A stretch of 64,000 nt of DNA. It comes from an uncultured Candidatus Thioglobus sp. (GTDB lineage Bacteria > Pseudomonadota > Gammaproteobacteria > PS1 > Pseudothioglobaceae). The DNA lies in NCBI GenBank assembly GCA_905618925.1, contig CAJQTG010000004.1, positions 1 through 64,000 of the forward strand. Reading direction: 5' to 3'. The notes under the pieces are model-generated. The model saw only the letters and a program-made list of their open reading frames with translations. It ran no database searches and was not told the DNA's origin. Within the stretch, counting starts at the first letter, position 1. Each line of letters starts with the position of its first letter. Position numbers and translations under genes: made by a program. Of the stretch, positions 38,794-49,446 are shown one piece after another.

Positions 38794-39129
38794 CTAAACA
38801 CAGCCTGTTGGTTTAGGAAGGCCAGCAAATCGACAGCCTTGCTTCGCAGGGCCATATGGAAAAAGTGAGTATAGGTAGCGAGAATTTCCTTTGTCATTGC
38901 CCAGTTTCTTAGCTATTGCTTTTGTTAGAACTCTAACAGCTGGGGCAAACTCATACTCTTTATAATATGACTGAAGAAAATTAATAACTTCCCAATGTTC
39001 AGTGGAGAGTTCTATGCCGTCCTCTTGTGACATAGCATTAGCTATCTCAACACTCCAATCTGAAACTTTTAATAAGTAACCCTCTTCATCTACTTCCATT
39101 CCTAGAATTTCAGCCATACTATTTCTCAA
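38794..39129 (-). CDS. dsrC: DsrC sulfur carrier protein
   Basis: DsrC carries sulfur as a trisulfide between DsrAB sulfite reductase and DsrK. The 111-residue protein keeps both cysteines of the swinging arm: Cys99 and the penultimate Cys110 in KQGCRFAGLPKPTGCV, with exactly ten residues between. The segment HWEVINFLQSYYKEYEFAPAVRVLTKAIAKKLG is typical. Both cysteines distinguish true DsrC from TusE, which has one. A second ATG at residue 5 may be the start. It starts 4 bases after the gltD-like gene. Confidence 0.93.
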   Translation of the reverse strand: MRNSMAEILGMEVDEEGYLLKVSDWSVEIANAMSQEDGIELSTEHWEVINFLQSYYKEYEFAPAVRVLTKAIAKKLGNDKGNSRYLYSLFPYGPAKQGCRFAGLPKPTGCV

Positions 39130-39133
39130 TCCT

Positions 39134-40573
39134 TTAAGAGTTTACTAGAAAATTATTTACACTATTTGCAACACCTCGGCCTTCATTGATTGCCCAAACT
39201 ACAAGTGATTGGCCTCTTCGGCAGTCTCCAGCAGAGAAGATTCCTTTTTGAGAAGTAGTATACTCACCATGCTTAGCTTTGAAGTTGCCGCGTTCATCGA
39301 TATCAATATTTGCATCTTCACTTAGATAGTGCTCGGGAGAAAGAAAACCCATTGAAAGGAGAACCAACTCAGCATCCCAAGTTTTTTCAGTGCCATCAAT
39401 TTCATTTAATTTACCATCTGAAAATTCAACATTAATTGTTTTAATACCGCTCACATGTCCGTCATTATCTTTAATGAAAGATTTTGTGAGAAGCTGGTAT
39501 TGCCTTGGGTCTTTACCAAAAACTTTATTAGACTCTTCGTGACCATAATCGACACGGAAGATTACTGGCCACTCTGGCCAAGGATTGTTTTCAGAGCGAG
39601 CCTCTGGTGGCTGACTCATTAATTCAAAGTTGGTTATAGACTTAGCGCCCTGCCGAAGAGAGGTGCCAATACAGTCAGTCCCTGTGTCACCGCCACCAAT
39701 TATAATAACATTTTTGCCTTTAGCAGAGAGCTCACTGTTATCTGCATAGCCATTATCCAAAAGACTTTTAGTGTTGGACGTCAAATAATCCATGGCAGGA
39801 TGAATCCCAATAGCATTTCGATTTTCAGCTGGCAGATCTCTTGGCTTTGTTGCGCCAGTTGTAAAAACAATAGCATCAAATGATTTTTTCAATTCTTTCG
39901 TTGAGACATCCTTACCAATATCAGTATTAGAAATAAATTCAATACCTTCTTGTCTTAATAAATCTACGCGGCGATCTACAATATCTTTTCCTAGCTTCAT
40001 ATTAGGAATACCGTACATTAGAAGACCACCAATTCGGTCACTTCGCTCATAAACAGTTACGGAGTAACCCATTTGATTAAGCTCATCAGCAGCAGCTAGG
40101 CCTGCAGGTCCAGAGCCTACTAGAGCAACTTTTTTTCCAATTTGAGTATTAACTGGTCTGGCCTTTATCCAGCCCTCTTCAAAACCTTTATCAACTATAG
40201 CTAACTCGATATTCTTGATTGTAACCGCTGGAGTATTTAATCCAAGAACACATGAACCCTCACATGGAGCAGGGCAAACTCTTCCAGTAAACTCAGGAAA
40301 ATTATTTGTTTTCTCTAATCTCTCTAATGCCTCTTTCCATTCATTATTGTAGACAAGATCATTCCATTCAGGAATCAAATTATCTATTGGGCATCCACTT
40401 GAGGACTGGCAGAATGGAACTCCACAATCCATACAACGAGAACCTTGCTCTTGAAGTTGATCTAAATTATGGGTACCAGAAAAGATCTCACCAAAATCCT
40501 TTATACGAATTTCGACTTCACGATAGGATTCAACTTGCCTATCTAGCTCCAAAAATCCCGTTACTTTACCCAT
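39134..40573 (-). CDS. gltD: GltD-type NADPH flavoprotein (glutamate synthase small subunit-like; possible DsrL role)
   Basis: A 479-residue flavin and Fe-S protein: N-terminal cysteine-rich region ([37 protein letters not shown]), FAD loop [22 protein letters not shown] loop [22 protein letters not shown] and C-terminal [23 protein letters not shown]. This is the GltD family, which feeds electrons to GltB. No gltB is adjacent; instead the gene heads the dsrC-dsrM-dsrK cluster. DsrL is a related but longer protein (about 650 residues) with a C-terminal ferredoxin part that is lacking here. Either it is a normal GltD or an electron carrier for the Dsr system. Confidence 0.85.
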   Translation of the reverse strand: MGKVTGFLELDRQVESYREVEIRIKDFGEIFSGTHNLDQLQEQGSRCMDCGVPFCQSSSGCPIDNLIPEWNDLVYNNEWKEALERLEKTNNFPEFTGRVCPAPCEGSCVLGLNTPAVTIKNIELAIVDKGFEEGWIKARPVNTQIGKKVALVGSGPAGLAAADELNQMGYSVTVYERSDRIGGLLMYGIPNMKLGKDIVDRRVDLLRQEGIEFISNTDIGKDVSTKELKKSFDAIVFTTGATKPRDLPAENRNAIGIHPAMDYLTSNTKSLLDNGYADNSELSAKGKNVIIIGGGDTGTDCIGTSLRQGAKSITNFELMSQPPEARSENNPWPEWPVIFRVDYGHEESNKVFGKDPRQYQLLTKSFIKDNDGHVSGIKTINVEFSDGKLNEIDGTEKTWDAELVLLSMGFLSPEHYLSEDANIDIDERGNFKAKHGEYTTSQKGIFSAGDCRRGQSLVVWAINEGRGVANSVNNFLVNS

Positions 40574-40671
40574 TATCTGTTTTTAAAAAATATTATTTTC
40601 ATTATCTCATATTATGGTTAAAGCATTTAAAAAATAATATGATTAATATCTATTTAATAGCCTTTAGCTTC

Positions 40672-40700
40672 TTGTGTAGGAAAGAAAAAATATGTATAAT
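40672..40700 (+). promoter_or_regulatory. Sigma-70 type promoter of rplS
   Basis: TTGTGT (-35) and TATAAT (-10) are separated by exactly 17 bases, about 35 bases before the rplS GTG. A pyrimidine-rich leader and AAAGG ribosome site follow. Confidence 0.65.
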
Positions 40701-40735
40701 TACGGCTTTTTCAGAAACCCTTAAAAGGTAGCAAC

Positions 40736-41086
40736 GTGAATTTAATTGATCAAATTGAAAGTGAGCAACTAAGATCGGACATTCCTGAATTTTCTTCAGG
40801 AGATACTGTAGTGGTTCAGGTAAAGGTCCGTGAAGGAACTCGTGAGAGATTACAAGCCTTTGAAGGTGTTGTTATCGCAATAAAAAACCGCGGCATAAGT
40901 TCTGCGTTTACTGTTCGTAAAATATCTCATGGTGAAGGAGTTGAAAGAGTTTTTCAAACTCACTCCACTTTGATTGATAGCGTAACAGTCAAACGAAGTG
41001 GTAAAGTTCGCCAAGCAAAACTTTATTACCTGAGAGGACTTACTGGTAAAGCTGCCCGTATTAAAGAAAAACTTAAAAAGAAGTAA
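40736..41086 (+). CDS. rplS: 50S ribosomal protein L19
   Basis: L19 sits at the 30S-50S interface. The 116-residue protein has [43 protein letters not shown] and ends [19 protein letters not shown], the normal L19 pattern and length. The start is GTG, preceded by an AAAGG site. The usual upstream rpsP-rimM-trmD genes are absent; here it is a single-gene transcription unit with its own promoter and terminator. Confidence 0.97.
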   Translation: MNLIDQIESEQLRSDIPEFSSGDTVVVQVKVREGTRERLQAFEGVVIAIKNRGISSAFTVRKISHGEGVERVFQTHSTLIDSVTVKRSGKVRQAKLYYLRGLTGKAARIKEKLKKK

Positions 41087-41104
41087 TCATTTTATTTGAA
41101 TTTT

Positions 41105-41132
41105 AAATGCCAGTTTTACTGGCATTTTTTTT
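41105..41132 (+). terminator. Rho-independent terminator of rplS
   Basis: AAATGCCAG, a five-base loop, and CTGGCATTT form a stem of nine pairs followed by a run of T, 18 bases after the rplS stop. Confidence 0.9.
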
Positions 41133-41169
41133 GCCCCATTTACAATATACTCAAGTAGAATAATCCCAA

Positions 41170-42051
41170 ATGAATAATGATCTAATAGACCAATTTATTG
41201 ATTTCTACTGGCTGACAACTGGTGCCAGTAAAAATACCTTAAGTGCGTATCGCTCTGATCTTAAAATTTTTAGTAAGTGGCTTGATGATAATTTGCTTAT
41301 CGATGTTGATAAAAAACAGATTCAAGATTACTTTTCATATAGAAAAGATTTAAATATAAGCGCCTCTTCGCAGTCTAGAATGCTAACTTGTCTGCATTCT
41401 TTCTATCAATATTTAGCTGACAAACATAATTTAAAAATTGACCCAACTGAACAATTAGATTATCCAAAATTAGAAAAAAAAATACCTGTCTTTCTAAATA
41501 TTCAAGAGGTTGAGAAATTATTAGAGACACCTAGTAGTAAATCGTTACTTGGTCAAAGAGATCGAGCAATGCTCGAATTACTTTACTCTTGCGGACTCCG
41601 CGTTTCTGAACTAATTAATTTAAGTTACCATAATATCAATCTAAAAGATGAATTTATACGTATTCATGGAAAAGGAAATAAAGAAAGATTACTCCCAATG
41701 GGCGAAATTGCAATTGATTATTTAACAAAATATGAACTCAACTCAAGACCAACACTTTTAAAAAATGGCCAGAATGATAGTTACTTTTTATCAAATAGAG
41801 GAACGGCAATGTCCCGACAAAATTTCTTCTACATTATTAAAGATTATGCATTGAAAGCAGGAATAGACAAACCGCTCTCTCCTCACTCTCTAAGACATGC
41901 CTTTGCTACTCACCTTGTTCAAAAAGGAGCTGACCTTCGATCTGTTCAATTAATGCTTGGACATAGCGATATTTCAAGCACTCAGCTTTACACTCATATT
42001 CAAAATGCGCAACTTAAGACGCAGCATCAAAAACATCATCCAAAAGGATAA
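41170..42051 (+). CDS. xerD: Site-specific tyrosine recombinase XerD
   Basis: XerD with XerC resolves chromosome dimers at dif. The 293-residue protein has an N-terminal SAM-like DNA-binding domain (TLSAYRSDLKIFSKWL) and a catalytic domain with the Arg in YSCGLRVSEL, Lys in HGKGNKERLLPMGE, the HxxR box SPHSLRHAFATHL, His in LGHSDISSTQLYTH and the Tyr nucleophile just after. The C-terminal ending LKTQHQKHHPKG is typical of XerD rather than XerC. It follows the rplS terminator, so it has its own transcript. Confidence 0.92.
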   Translation: MNNDLIDQFIDFYWLTTGASKNTLSAYRSDLKIFSKWLDDNLLIDVDKKQIQDYFSYRKDLNISASSQSRMLTCLHSFYQYLADKHNLKIDPTEQLDYPKLEKKIPVFLNIQEVEKLLETPSSKSLLGQRDRAMLELLYSCGLRVSELINLSYHNINLKDEFIRIHGKGNKERLLPMGEIAIDYLTKYELNSRPTLLKNGQNDSYFLSNRGTAMSRQNFFYIIKDYALKAGIDKPLSPHSLRHAFATHLVQKGADLRSVQLMLGHSDISSTQLYTHIQNAQLKTQHQKHHPKG

Positions 42052-42067
42052 AATACTAGACTAAAGT

Positions 42068-42781
42068 TTATGAGCAATCAAGATTGTCTAACTTGTATAG
42101 CAGTGGCTTTGTTAAAGCTGAAAGTGAGGCCAATGTCCGCCCTTCTTTATCAAAATTACTACTAGACAGGAATTTCTTAAAACAATATTCAACTTTTTCC
42201 CATTCCTTATCAATAATTGCAAACCAAGCTGTATCGCGATTTTGGCCCTTTACGATAGCCATCTGCCTAAAGACACCCTCATATGAAAAACCGAGTCTTT
42301 GGGCGGAGTTACGTGATCTTAGATTAAGAGCATTGCATTTCCACTCATACCTTCTATAGCCATTATCAAATGCCCACTTCATCATTAAAAACATTGTTTC
42401 AGTTGCTTCAGTCGTTCTTTGAAGCAGTGGGGAATAGTTTATATGGCCAACTTCAATTAAACCATCAGCTGGATTAATTCTTAAATAACTCGCAATACCA
42501 ATCGCTTTATTGAGTTTTTTACTAATAATTGCAAAAAAGACAGGATCGTCATTTTTTTCAAATGACTCTATCCATTGATAATATTCAGGCTCAGTTTCAA
42601 ACGGCCCATAAGGAAGATAAGCCCAGTTAATACCATCCTTATCTAGTGCATTAGACAAAAAAAGCTCTTCAGAATACTTGCTTGCAACCAAAGGTTTTAA
42701 GCTAACCAATTTTCCTTCGATTGAGATGCCTCTTGGGTGTGGAGGCTCTGAAAAATTATTTACAATTTCACCAAATTTCAT
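42068..42781 (-). CDS. GNAT family N-acetyltransferase (RimJ/RimL-like)
   Basis: A 237-residue acetyltransferase. The first half carries LKPLVASKYSEELFLSNALD and AIISKKLNKAIGIASYLRINP (beta strands of the GNAT core), then HINYSPLLQRTTEATETMFLMMKWAFDNGYRRYEWKCNALNLRSRNSAQRLGFSYEGVFRQ, the acetyl-CoA site and C-terminal strand as in RimJ/RimL-type proteins and their fungal homologues. The substrate is unknown. It lies 16 bases downstream of another GNAT gene on the same strand. Confidence 0.85.
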   Translation of the reverse strand: MKFGEIVNNFSEPPHPRGISIEGKLVSLKPLVASKYSEELFLSNALDKDGINWAYLPYGPFETEPEYYQWIESFEKNDDPVFFAIISKKLNKAIGIASYLRINPADGLIEVGHINYSPLLQRTTEATETMFLMMKWAFDNGYRRYEWKCNALNLRSRNSAQRLGFSYEGVFRQMAIVKGQNRDTAWFAIIDKEWEKVEYCFKKFLSSSNFDKEGRTLASLSALTKPLLYKLDNLDCS

Positions 42782-42797
42782 AAATAAGTCCTTGAAA

Positions 42798-43241
42798 CTA
42801 TTTTGACTGCATTTGATAAGTTACAAAATCGATTGTTCCTGAAATCTTATCATAAACTGCTCGCGCCCTATGATTATCACTTGCAGTAATCCACCTAACA
42901 TATGGCCAATCTTTCTTTTCAGCAAGTGACTTAAGCTCTCTAAATAAGGACTGAACCACGCCAGAGCCCCTGTAATCTGGATGAACATATAAGTCATCTA
43001 AAAAACCAATTAAGGAGCCTCTTAATGGAGATGGCATTTCTCTAAAATGCATAAAACCAACTAAATTTCCCTGAGAAGATCTTGCACCAATAGCATAAAA
43101 CTTATTTTCTTCAGCAAATATCCATGACCAGACTGTATCAAGAATATCATCATTCATTGGCATTTTATAAAAGTCAGCATAACCTTGATAAAGTTCGCAC
43201 CATTGTTCTTTATCATTTATTTTTAGACTCTCTACTTTCAT
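42798..43241 (-). CDS. GNAT family N-acetyltransferase
   Basis: A 147-residue GNAT protein with the acetyl-CoA P-loop region in LYVHPDYRGSGVVQSLFRELKSLAEKK (Q/RxxGxG/A variant RGSGVV) and the C-terminal ASDNHRARAVYDKISGTIDFVTYQM. The substrate is unknown; small-molecule or spermidine-type acetylation is possible. Its start shares one base with the stop of the class V aminotransferase gene, so both are expressed together. Confidence 0.86.
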   Translation of the reverse strand: MKVESLKINDKEQWCELYQGYADFYKMPMNDDILDTVWSWIFAEENKFYAIGARSSQGNLVGFMHFREMPSPLRGSLIGFLDDLYVHPDYRGSGVVQSLFRELKSLAEKKDWPYVRWITASDNHRARAVYDKISGTIDFVTYQMQSK

Positions 43242-44371
43242 TATGCCATTAATTGTTTAAAGGCAACCTCAAGCCTACCCACAGCAGCATCAACATCTTT
43301 GAGCTTATCTAGTCCAAATAAACCAAGTCTGAATGTTTGATAATCATTGCCTTCATCACACTTAAGAGGGACGCCAGCTGCAATTTGCATACCCATATCT
43401 TTAAATTTTGCACCATTATGTATTTCTTTATCAGAGGTATAGCTCACGACAACTCCTGGGGCAAGAAAGCCATCAGCTGCTACACTAATAAAATTATATT
43501 TACTAAGTAGGTCTCTGACTCTATCTCCAAGCTCTTGTTGTTTTTGACGTGCATTATCAAAACCAAATTCAGCAGTCTCATTAATAGTATTTCGAAAGTG
43601 CTTAATTGCATCTGTAGGCATTGTCGCATGATAAGCATGCCCACCATTTTCATAGGCTTGCATAATTTGAAGCCACTTAAGGAGGTCACATGAATAGCTT
43701 GTACTTTTAGTGTCATGAATCTTTTTAGAGGCATTTGATGAAAGCATTACCATTCCAAATGATGGCGATGCACTCCAGCCTTTTTGAGGTGCACTCACTA
43801 AAATATCAACACCAAGTTTCTCCATATCAACCCATATAGCGCCTGAAGCAATACAGTCCAAAACAAACATGCCGCCAACTGAATGAACCGCCTCTGCAAC
43901 AATCTGAATATAGTCATCTGGAAGAATAATACCGGCCGACGTCTCCACATGAGGTGCAAAAACCATAGCTGGCTTTTGATTTTTAATTTGGTTTACAACT
44001 TCATTAACATCAACAGGCGCAAATGGAGCTTGAGATCCATCACTAATCTTACTAGCTTTTAAGACTACTTGCTCAGAAGGAATATCACCCATTTCAAGAA
44101 TCTGAGACCAGCGATAACTAAACCAGCCATTTCTCAAAACTAGACAACTTTTATCAGTTGCAAATTGTCGAGCTACAGCCTCCATAGCGTAAGTTCCACC
44201 GCCAGGCACTAAAACAACTGCTTCAGCGCTATAGACCTTTTTAAGAGATGTAGAAACCTCATTCATTACGCTTTGAAATGAATTTGACATGTGATTAAGC
44301 GATCTATCAGTATAGACTACTGAATATTCTAAGAGTCCATCAGGATCAATGTTTGGTAATAAGCCTGGCAT
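43241..44371 (-). CDS. Class V PLP-dependent aminotransferase
   Basis: A 376-residue fold-type I aminotransferase of the class V group (serine-glyoxylate / alanine-glyoxylate aminotransferase and phosphoserine aminotransferase-like). PLP contacts: GGGTYAMEAVARQF near the phosphate, HVETSAGIILPDD, FVLDCIASGAIWVDMEKLGVDILVSAPQKGWSASPSFGMV with the PLP lysine in QKGW. It might use glyoxylate or a 2-aminoethylphosphonate-like substrate; the sequence does not decide. It sits upstream of two GNAT genes on the same strand. Confidence 0.83.
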   Translation of the reverse strand: MPGLLPNIDPDGLLEYSVVYTDRSLNHMSNSFQSVMNEVSTSLKKVYSAEAVVLVPGGGTYAMEAVARQFATDKSCLVLRNGWFSYRWSQILEMGDIPSEQVVLKASKISDGSQAPFAPVDVNEVVNQIKNQKPAMVFAPHVETSAGIILPDDYIQIVAEAVHSVGGMFVLDCIASGAIWVDMEKLGVDILVSAPQKGWSASPSFGMVMLSSNASKKIHDTKSTSYSCDLLKWLQIMQAYENGGHAYHATMPTDAIKHFRNTINETAEFGFDNARQKQQELGDRVRDLLSKYNFISVAADGFLAPGVVVSYTSDKEIHNGAKFKDMGMQIAAGVPLKCDEGNDYQTFRLGLFGLDKLKDVDAAVGRLEVAFKQLMA

Positions 44372-44485
44372 TTTATAACTCCATTAGTTGTAATTAGAAA
44401 AAAGAATACAACAATTCTACACAGAATTGAAAAAAAAATATGAGGAAAAAACTGAAATAACTAGAGAGCTAAAAGATGTATTGAA

Positions 44486-44962
44486 CTAAATATAAAGAAC
44501 TTCAAGAATTTCATAAAGAATATCACCTTTGGGTGCCTTAACAGTTACCTCATCACCCTCTTCATTTCCCAATAGGGCCTTAGCAATTGGTGAATGACAA
44601 GAAATTTTACCAAAAGCAATATCTGCCTCATCTTCTCCAACAATTTGATAGGTTATTTCACTGTCGTCTGATAAATTTAAAAGCTTTGTAGTGGTCCCAA
44701 AAACGCATCGACCATCTTGGCTAAGCTGCCTAACATCTATGACTTGTAATCGAGATAACTTGGATCCAATATCTTGAATTCTTCCCTCAATAAAGCCTTG
44801 CTCTTCTTTAGCAGCATGATATTCAGCATTCTCTTTTAAATCTCCATGCTCTCTAGCCGTAGCAATGTCACTTACTATTCTTGGGCGCTCTTCATCTTTA
44901 AGTTTCAGTAACTCAACTTCAAGAGCTTTTGCTCCACTAACTGTTATAGGTATTGTATCCAT
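44486..44962 (-). CDS. greA: Transcription elongation factor GreA
   Basis: GreA rescues backtracked RNA polymerase by stimulating transcript cleavage. The 158-residue protein has the N-terminal coiled coil ([53 protein letters not shown]) with the two acidic tip residues in GDLKENAEY, and a C-terminal FKBP-like domain ending [25 protein letters not shown]. It lies 5 bases downstream of carB on the same strand, the common carAB-greA order in gammaproteobacteria. Confidence 0.95.
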   Translation of the reverse strand: MDTIPITVSGAKALEVELLKLKDEERPRIVSDIATAREHGDLKENAEYHAAKEEQGFIEGRIQDIGSKLSRLQVIDVRQLSQDGRCVFGTTTKLLNLSDDSEITYQIVGEDEADIAFGKISCHSPIAKALLGNEEGDEVTVKAPKGDILYEILEVLYI

Positions 44963-44967
44963 AAAAC

Positions 44968-47900
44968 TTATTTGTGAATTGATTGTAAAGAGCGAACTTC
45001 AAGCTTGTTAGGGGACATTAATCCATCAAGCATTGCAAAGGCAGCAGCAACTGTTGTCGTACATGGAATCTTATGAATCAAAGCTTGACAACGTATAACT
45101 GAGGCATCTTCAAATCCTTGAGAGTCATCAGTTGAATTAATAATTAAACTAATTTCATCATTTTTAATCGCATCAACAATGTGCGGCGAACCCTCTGAAA
45201 CTTTATTAACCATTGTACATTCAAGGCCAGCTTGTTTGAGAATTTCTTGATTAGTGCGTGTTGCAACAATTTCAAAACCTTGGCTAATTAGTCTTTGACC
45301 TAACTCCACAAGCCTGTCTCTATCTAAAGTTCGAAGACTTACTAAAACTTTACCACTAGTGGGAATTATATCGCCCGCTGCAAGAAAGGCTTTATCAAAT
45401 GCAGAAGGAAAATCTGGACCAACTCCCATGACTTCTCCAGTTGATCTCATTTCTGGACCTAAAAATGGATCAACTCCTAAAAATTTATTAAATGGAAAAA
45501 CTGACTCTTTAACTGAGAAATGCTTGGGAATAATCTCCGTCGTAAAGTTTTGCTCTTCTAAGGACATCCCAGCCATGACGCGTGCTGCGATATTAGCAAT
45601 TGAAGCGCCAGTTGCTTTAGAGACAAATGGAACAGTTCTAGAAGCTCTTGGGTTTACTTCAATTACGTAAATCTCGCCATCTTGATATGCAAGTTGGGTA
45701 TTCATTAAACCAATTACGTTAAGCTCATTAGCCATTAGCTTAACTTGCCTTCTCATCTCATCAAGAACGTCACCAGGAAGTGAATGAGGTGGCAATGAAC
45801 AAGCAGAATCTCCAGAATGAATTCCCGCCTGCTCAATATGCTCCATAATTCCGCCAATAACAATATCTTTACCATCGCTTATTACGTCAATATCGACCTC
45901 AATTGCATGATCTAAAAATGAATCTAGCAACACTGGAGAATCATTAGAAACCTGAACTGCAGTTTTCATGTAACGCTCTAAATTTTCCTTGTTATACACA
46001 ATCTCCATAGCGCGTCCACCTAGAACATATGAAGGCCTTACAACCAGAGGAAATCCAATAGAATCTGCAATCTTAGCTGCTTCCTCTTGTGATCGAGCGG
46101 TACCATTAACAGGCTGCTTAAGATTCAGTTTTTGAATCATTTTTTGAAAACGCTCTCTATCTTCTGCCAGATCAATCGAGTCTGGACTAGTACCTATAAT
46201 TTTTGCCCCACTTTTTTCAAGTGCTGCAGCAAGCTTGAGCGGTGTTTGTCCGCCATAATGAACAATAATGCCTTCAGGCTTCTCAACATCAATTACTGCC
46301 AAAACATCTTCAAGTGTTAGTGGCTCAAAATATAACCGATCTGACACATCATAATCCGTAGAAACAGTTTCAGGATTACAGTTAACCATAATAGTTTCAA
46401 ACCCATCTTTTTGAAGAGCTAAAGAGGCGTGAACACAGCAATAATCGAACTCTATTCCTTGTCCAATTCTATTTGGACCTCCGCCCAAAATCATAATCTT
46501 TTTATTATCTGTTGGCTTTGCCTCACACTCAGACTGATAGGTGGAATATAGATAAGCCGTTTGTGTATCAAACTCTGCTGCACAGCTATCTACTCTCTTA
46601 AAAACTGGCTTGATATCTAAAGATAATCTTTTATCTCTAAAAGCATCTTCAGTACATTGAAGAAGTTCAGATAATCGCTTATCAGAAAACCCTTTTTGCT
46701 TTAATTTATATATTGTGTTAGCACTAAGTTTGCCTAGATCAGAGCCTTCAATTCTTTTTTCTGATAGAACAAGATCTTCAACTTGGGATAAAAACCAAGG
46801 GTCAATTTTAGAAAGATCAAAAGCATCTTTTAAGCTCATTCCCATCCTAAATGCATCGGCTAAATAGAATATTCTATCTGCTCCAGCAGACAAAAGTTCA
46901 CTTCTAATTTTTCCTTTAGAGTCTTCTGCATTAATATCTACAATTGGGTCTAAACCTGATTTGTCTGTCTCAAGACCTCTTATAGCTTTTTGAAATGACT
47001 CCTGAAAAGTTGAGCCCATTGCCATTACCTCACCTACAGACTTCATTTGAGTTGTAAGCCGATCATCAGCTTGAGGAAATTTTTCAAAAGCAAATCTTGG
47101 AATTTTTGTTACAACATAATCAATAGATGGCTCAAATGATGCAGGTGTTTTACCGCCTGTAATATCATTATCAAGCTCATCCAGGGTGTATCCAATAGCT
47201 AATTTAGCCGCTACTTTTGCAATAGGAAAGCCAGTTGCCTTTGATGCAAGGGCCGATGATCTAGAAACTCTTGGATTCATCTCAATAATTGTTAATCTTC
47301 CATTCTCAGGATTTACAGCAAACTGAACATTGGAGCCTCCTGTGTCGACTCCAATTTCCCTAAGAACCATTAGAGAAGCATTTCTCATTACTTGATATTC
47401 TTTATCAGTTAGTGTTTGAGCTGGAGCAACTGTTATCGAGTCACCGGTATGAATACCCATAGGATCAAAATTCTCAATAGCGCAGATGATAATGCAGTTA
47501 TCCTTACTATCTCTAATAACCTCCATTTCAAACTCTTTCCAACCTAGGATTGACTCCTCAATTAAAAGCTCATTGGTTGGAGATAGATCAAGTCCTCGCT
47601 GACATATCTCAATAAATTGCTCTTTATTGTAAGCAATTCCACCACCAGAACCACCCATTGTAAATGACGGCCTAATAATAGTTGGATAACCGACTTGTTC
47701 TTGAACTTTAAGAGCCTCATCAATAGTATGAGCAATTGCAGCCTTAGGCATATCAAGACCAATTTTTAACATGGCTTGGCGAAATAACTCTCTATCTTCC
47801 GCCTTATCGATTGCCTCTTTATTAGCACCAATCATCTCAACATTATGTTTTTCTAAAACACCATGACGATCAAGATCTAACGCACAATTAAGCGCTGTCT

Positions 47901-48177
47901 GACCCCCCATAGTTGGCAGCAAGGCATCAGGTTTTTCTTTTTCAATAATTTTTTCAACTATTTTCCACTCGATTGGCTCAATATAAGTCGCATCAGCCAT
48001 TTTTGGATCAGTCATAATGGTTGCAGGATTTGAATTTACCAAAATCACTCGATACCCTTCTTCTCGAAGAGCTTTACATGCCTGAGCGCCAGAGTAGTCA
48101 AACTCACAAGCTTGTCCTATAACAATCGGCCCTGCTCCAATAATTAAAATACTTTTTATGTCTTGTCTTCTAGGCAT
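44968..48177 (-). CDS. carB: Carbamoyl-phosphate synthase large subunit
   Basis: CarB makes carbamoyl phosphate from ammonia, bicarbonate and two ATP for arginine and pyrimidine synthesis. The 1069-residue protein has two homologous ATP-grasp halves: the first with [21 protein letters not shown] and [15 protein letters not shown], the second with [24 protein letters not shown] and [15 protein letters not shown], then a C-terminal allosteric MGS-like domain starting around [20 protein letters not shown]. It overlaps carA by 8 bases. Confidence 0.97.
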   Translation of the reverse strand: MPRRQDIKSILIIGAGPIVIGQACEFDYSGAQACKALREEGYRVILVNSNPATIMTDPKMADATYIEPIEWKIVEKIIEKEKPDALLPTMGGQTALNCALDLDRHGVLEKHNVEMIGANKEAIDKAEDRELFRQAMLKIGLDMPKAAIAHTIDEALKVQEQVGYPTIIRPSFTMGGSGGGIAYNKEQFIEICQRGLDLSPTNELLIEESILGWKEFEMEVIRDSKDNCIIICAIENFDPMGIHTGDSITVAPAQTLTDKEYQVMRNASLMVLREIGVDTGGSNVQFAVNPENGRLTIIEMNPRVSRSSALASKATGFPIAKVAAKLAIGYTLDELDNDITGGKTPASFEPSIDYVVTKIPRFAFEKFPQADDRLTTQMKSVGEVMAMGSTFQESFQKAIRGLETDKSGLDPIVDINAEDSKGKIRSELLSAGADRIFYLADAFRMGMSLKDAFDLSKIDPWFLSQVEDLVLSEKRIEGSDLGKLSANTIYKLKQKGFSDKRLSELLQCTEDAFRDKRLSLDIKPVFKRVDSCAAEFDTQTAYLYSTYQSECEAKPTDNKKIMILGGGPNRIGQGIEFDYCCVHASLALQKDGFETIMVNCNPETVSTDYDVSDRLYFEPLTLEDVLAVIDVEKPEGIIVHYGGQTPLKLAAALEKSGAKIIGTSPDSIDLAEDRERFQKMIQKLNLKQPVNGTARSQEEAAKIADSIGFPLVVRPSYVLGGRAMEIVYNKENLERYMKTAVQVSNDSPVLLDSFLDHAIEVDIDVISDGKDIVIGGIMEHIEQAGIHSGDSACSLPPHSLPGDVLDEMRRQVKLMANELNVIGLMNTQLAYQDGEIYVIEVNPRASRTVPFVSKATGASIANIAARVMAGMSLEEQNFTTEIIPKHFSVKESVFPFNKFLGVDPFLGPEMRSTGEVMGVGPDFPSAFDKAFLAAGDIIPTSGKVLVSLRTLDRDRLVELGQRLISQGFEIVATRTNQEILKQAGLECTMVNKVSEGSPHIVDAIKNDEISLIINSTDDSQGFEDASVIRCQALIHKIPCTTTVAAAFAMLDGLMSPNKLEVRSLQSIHK

Positions 48178-49324
48178 TTTTATTCAAATGTGAAGTTAAA
48201 TTTGATTTTGACATGAGATCTATAAATTCATCAAACAAGTAACTCACATCATGGGGGCCAGGAGAGGCTTCAGGATGCCCTTGAAAGCTGAAAGCAGGCT
48301 TATTTTTTACCTTAATGCCTTGGATACTTTTATCAAATAAAGATCTATGCGTTATCTCAATATTATCAGAAATACTTTCTTCTGAAACTGCAAAGCCATG
48401 ATTTTGAGAGGTAATCATTACTTGTTTAGATTTTAGATCTTGAACTGGATGGTTTGCACCGTGATGGCCAAATTTCATTTTTTCTGTTTTAGCGCCAGAT
48501 GCAATTGATAAGAGCTGGTGACCTAAGCATATTCCAAAAATTGGAACATCTTTTTCTAATAATTTTTTAATACTTCTAATCGCATAATCGCATGGCTCAG
48601 GATCTCCTGGTCCATTTGACAGAAAAACACCATCAGGATTTATCGCTAATAAGTCCTCAAGGGGTGCCTGTGCATTAAAGATGGAAAGTTCACAGCCTCT
48701 ATCAACCAACATTCTTAAAATATTTTTCTTAACTCCATAATCATAAACTGCCACTTTTAGTTTTGTAGGTGTCTTGTTAAAAGTAGACTGTTGGATATTG
48801 AAGGATCCTTGATTAAAAGAATAAGCCTTGGGAGTCGATACTACTTTTGCCAAATCCATATTTTTAAGACCAGAAAAATCTTTTGCTTTTTGAATTGCCT
48901 TATTCGAATCAATTTTATTAGAAGCCATAATGCAGCCTTTAAGGGCGCCATGAGTCCGTAAGTGGCGAGTCAGGGCCCTAGTATCAATATTTGAAATTGC
49001 AACTATGTTGTTACTCGATAGGTAGCTATCAAGACTCATCTCAGAGCGCCAATTGCTATAAGCAATTGGTAAGTTTCTAATAATTAAACCGGCAGCATAA
49101 ACATTTGATGACTCTTCATCGACTATATTTATTCCCGTATTTCCGATATGAGGATAAGTGAGCGCAACAATTTGTTGATTGTAAGATGGGTCAGTAAGTA
49201 TTTCCTGATACCCTGTCATTGCGGTATTAAAGACAACCTCACCAACTGTTTCACCAATAGAGCCAATAGACTCACCCCAAAAAACTGAACCATTTTCGAG
49301 TGCTAATATAGCAGTTTGAGGCAA
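48170..49324 (-). CDS. carA: Carbamoyl-phosphate synthase small subunit (glutaminase)
   Basis: CarA releases ammonia from glutamine and passes it to CarB. The protein of about 384 residues has the N-terminal [39 protein letters not shown] and a class I amidotransferase domain with the Cys nucleophile in [11 protein letters not shown] and catalytic His/Glu in [14 protein letters not shown] choose the TTG at 49324 because an AGGAG site lies seven bases before it; a TTG eight codons upstream (49348) lacks such a site. No ATG is available before the conserved region. Confidence 0.94.
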   Translation of the reverse strand: MPQTAILALENGSVFWGESIGSIGETVGEVVFNTAMTGYQEILTDPSYNQQIVALTYPHIGNTGINIVDEESSNVYAAGLIIRNLPIAYSNWRSEMSLDSYLSSNNIVAISNIDTRALTRHLRTHGALKGCIMASNKIDSNKAIQKAKDFSGLKNMDLAKVVSTPKAYSFNQGSFNIQQSTFNKTPTKLKVAVYDYGVKKNILRMLVDRGCELSIFNAQAPLEDLLAINPDGVFLSNGPGDPEPCDYAIRSIKKLLEKDVPIFGICLGHQLLSIASGAKTEKMKFGHHGANHPVQDLKSKQVMITSQNHGFAVSEESISDNIEITHRSLFDKSIQGIKVKNKPAFSFQGHPEASPGPHDVSYLFDEFIDLMSKSNLTSHLNKNA

Positions 49325-49446
49325 AACTTTACTCCTAGTAGAGGTCAAAAAACTTGAGAAATTTTACCATGTGTTTAAGGTTAACTTATCCTGAATTTTA
49401 TAATCCAATGTTATAATTAGCTTGCTTATAACAACTCAGTGCATTT

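Noticed and set aside
38794-39129. TusE instead of DsrC
   Set aside because: Both arm cysteines are present and the gene is next to dsrM and dsrK, which fits DsrC.
41170-42051. Tyrosine recombinase as integrase of the accessory element
   Set aside because: It is a housekeeping XerD by sequence and lies 15 kb away in a core context.
44400-44485. Terminator hairpin (CAATTCT / AGAATTG) downstream of greA
   Set aside because: The stem is short and the T-run is on the wrong side for the minus-strand transcript, so it was not annotated.
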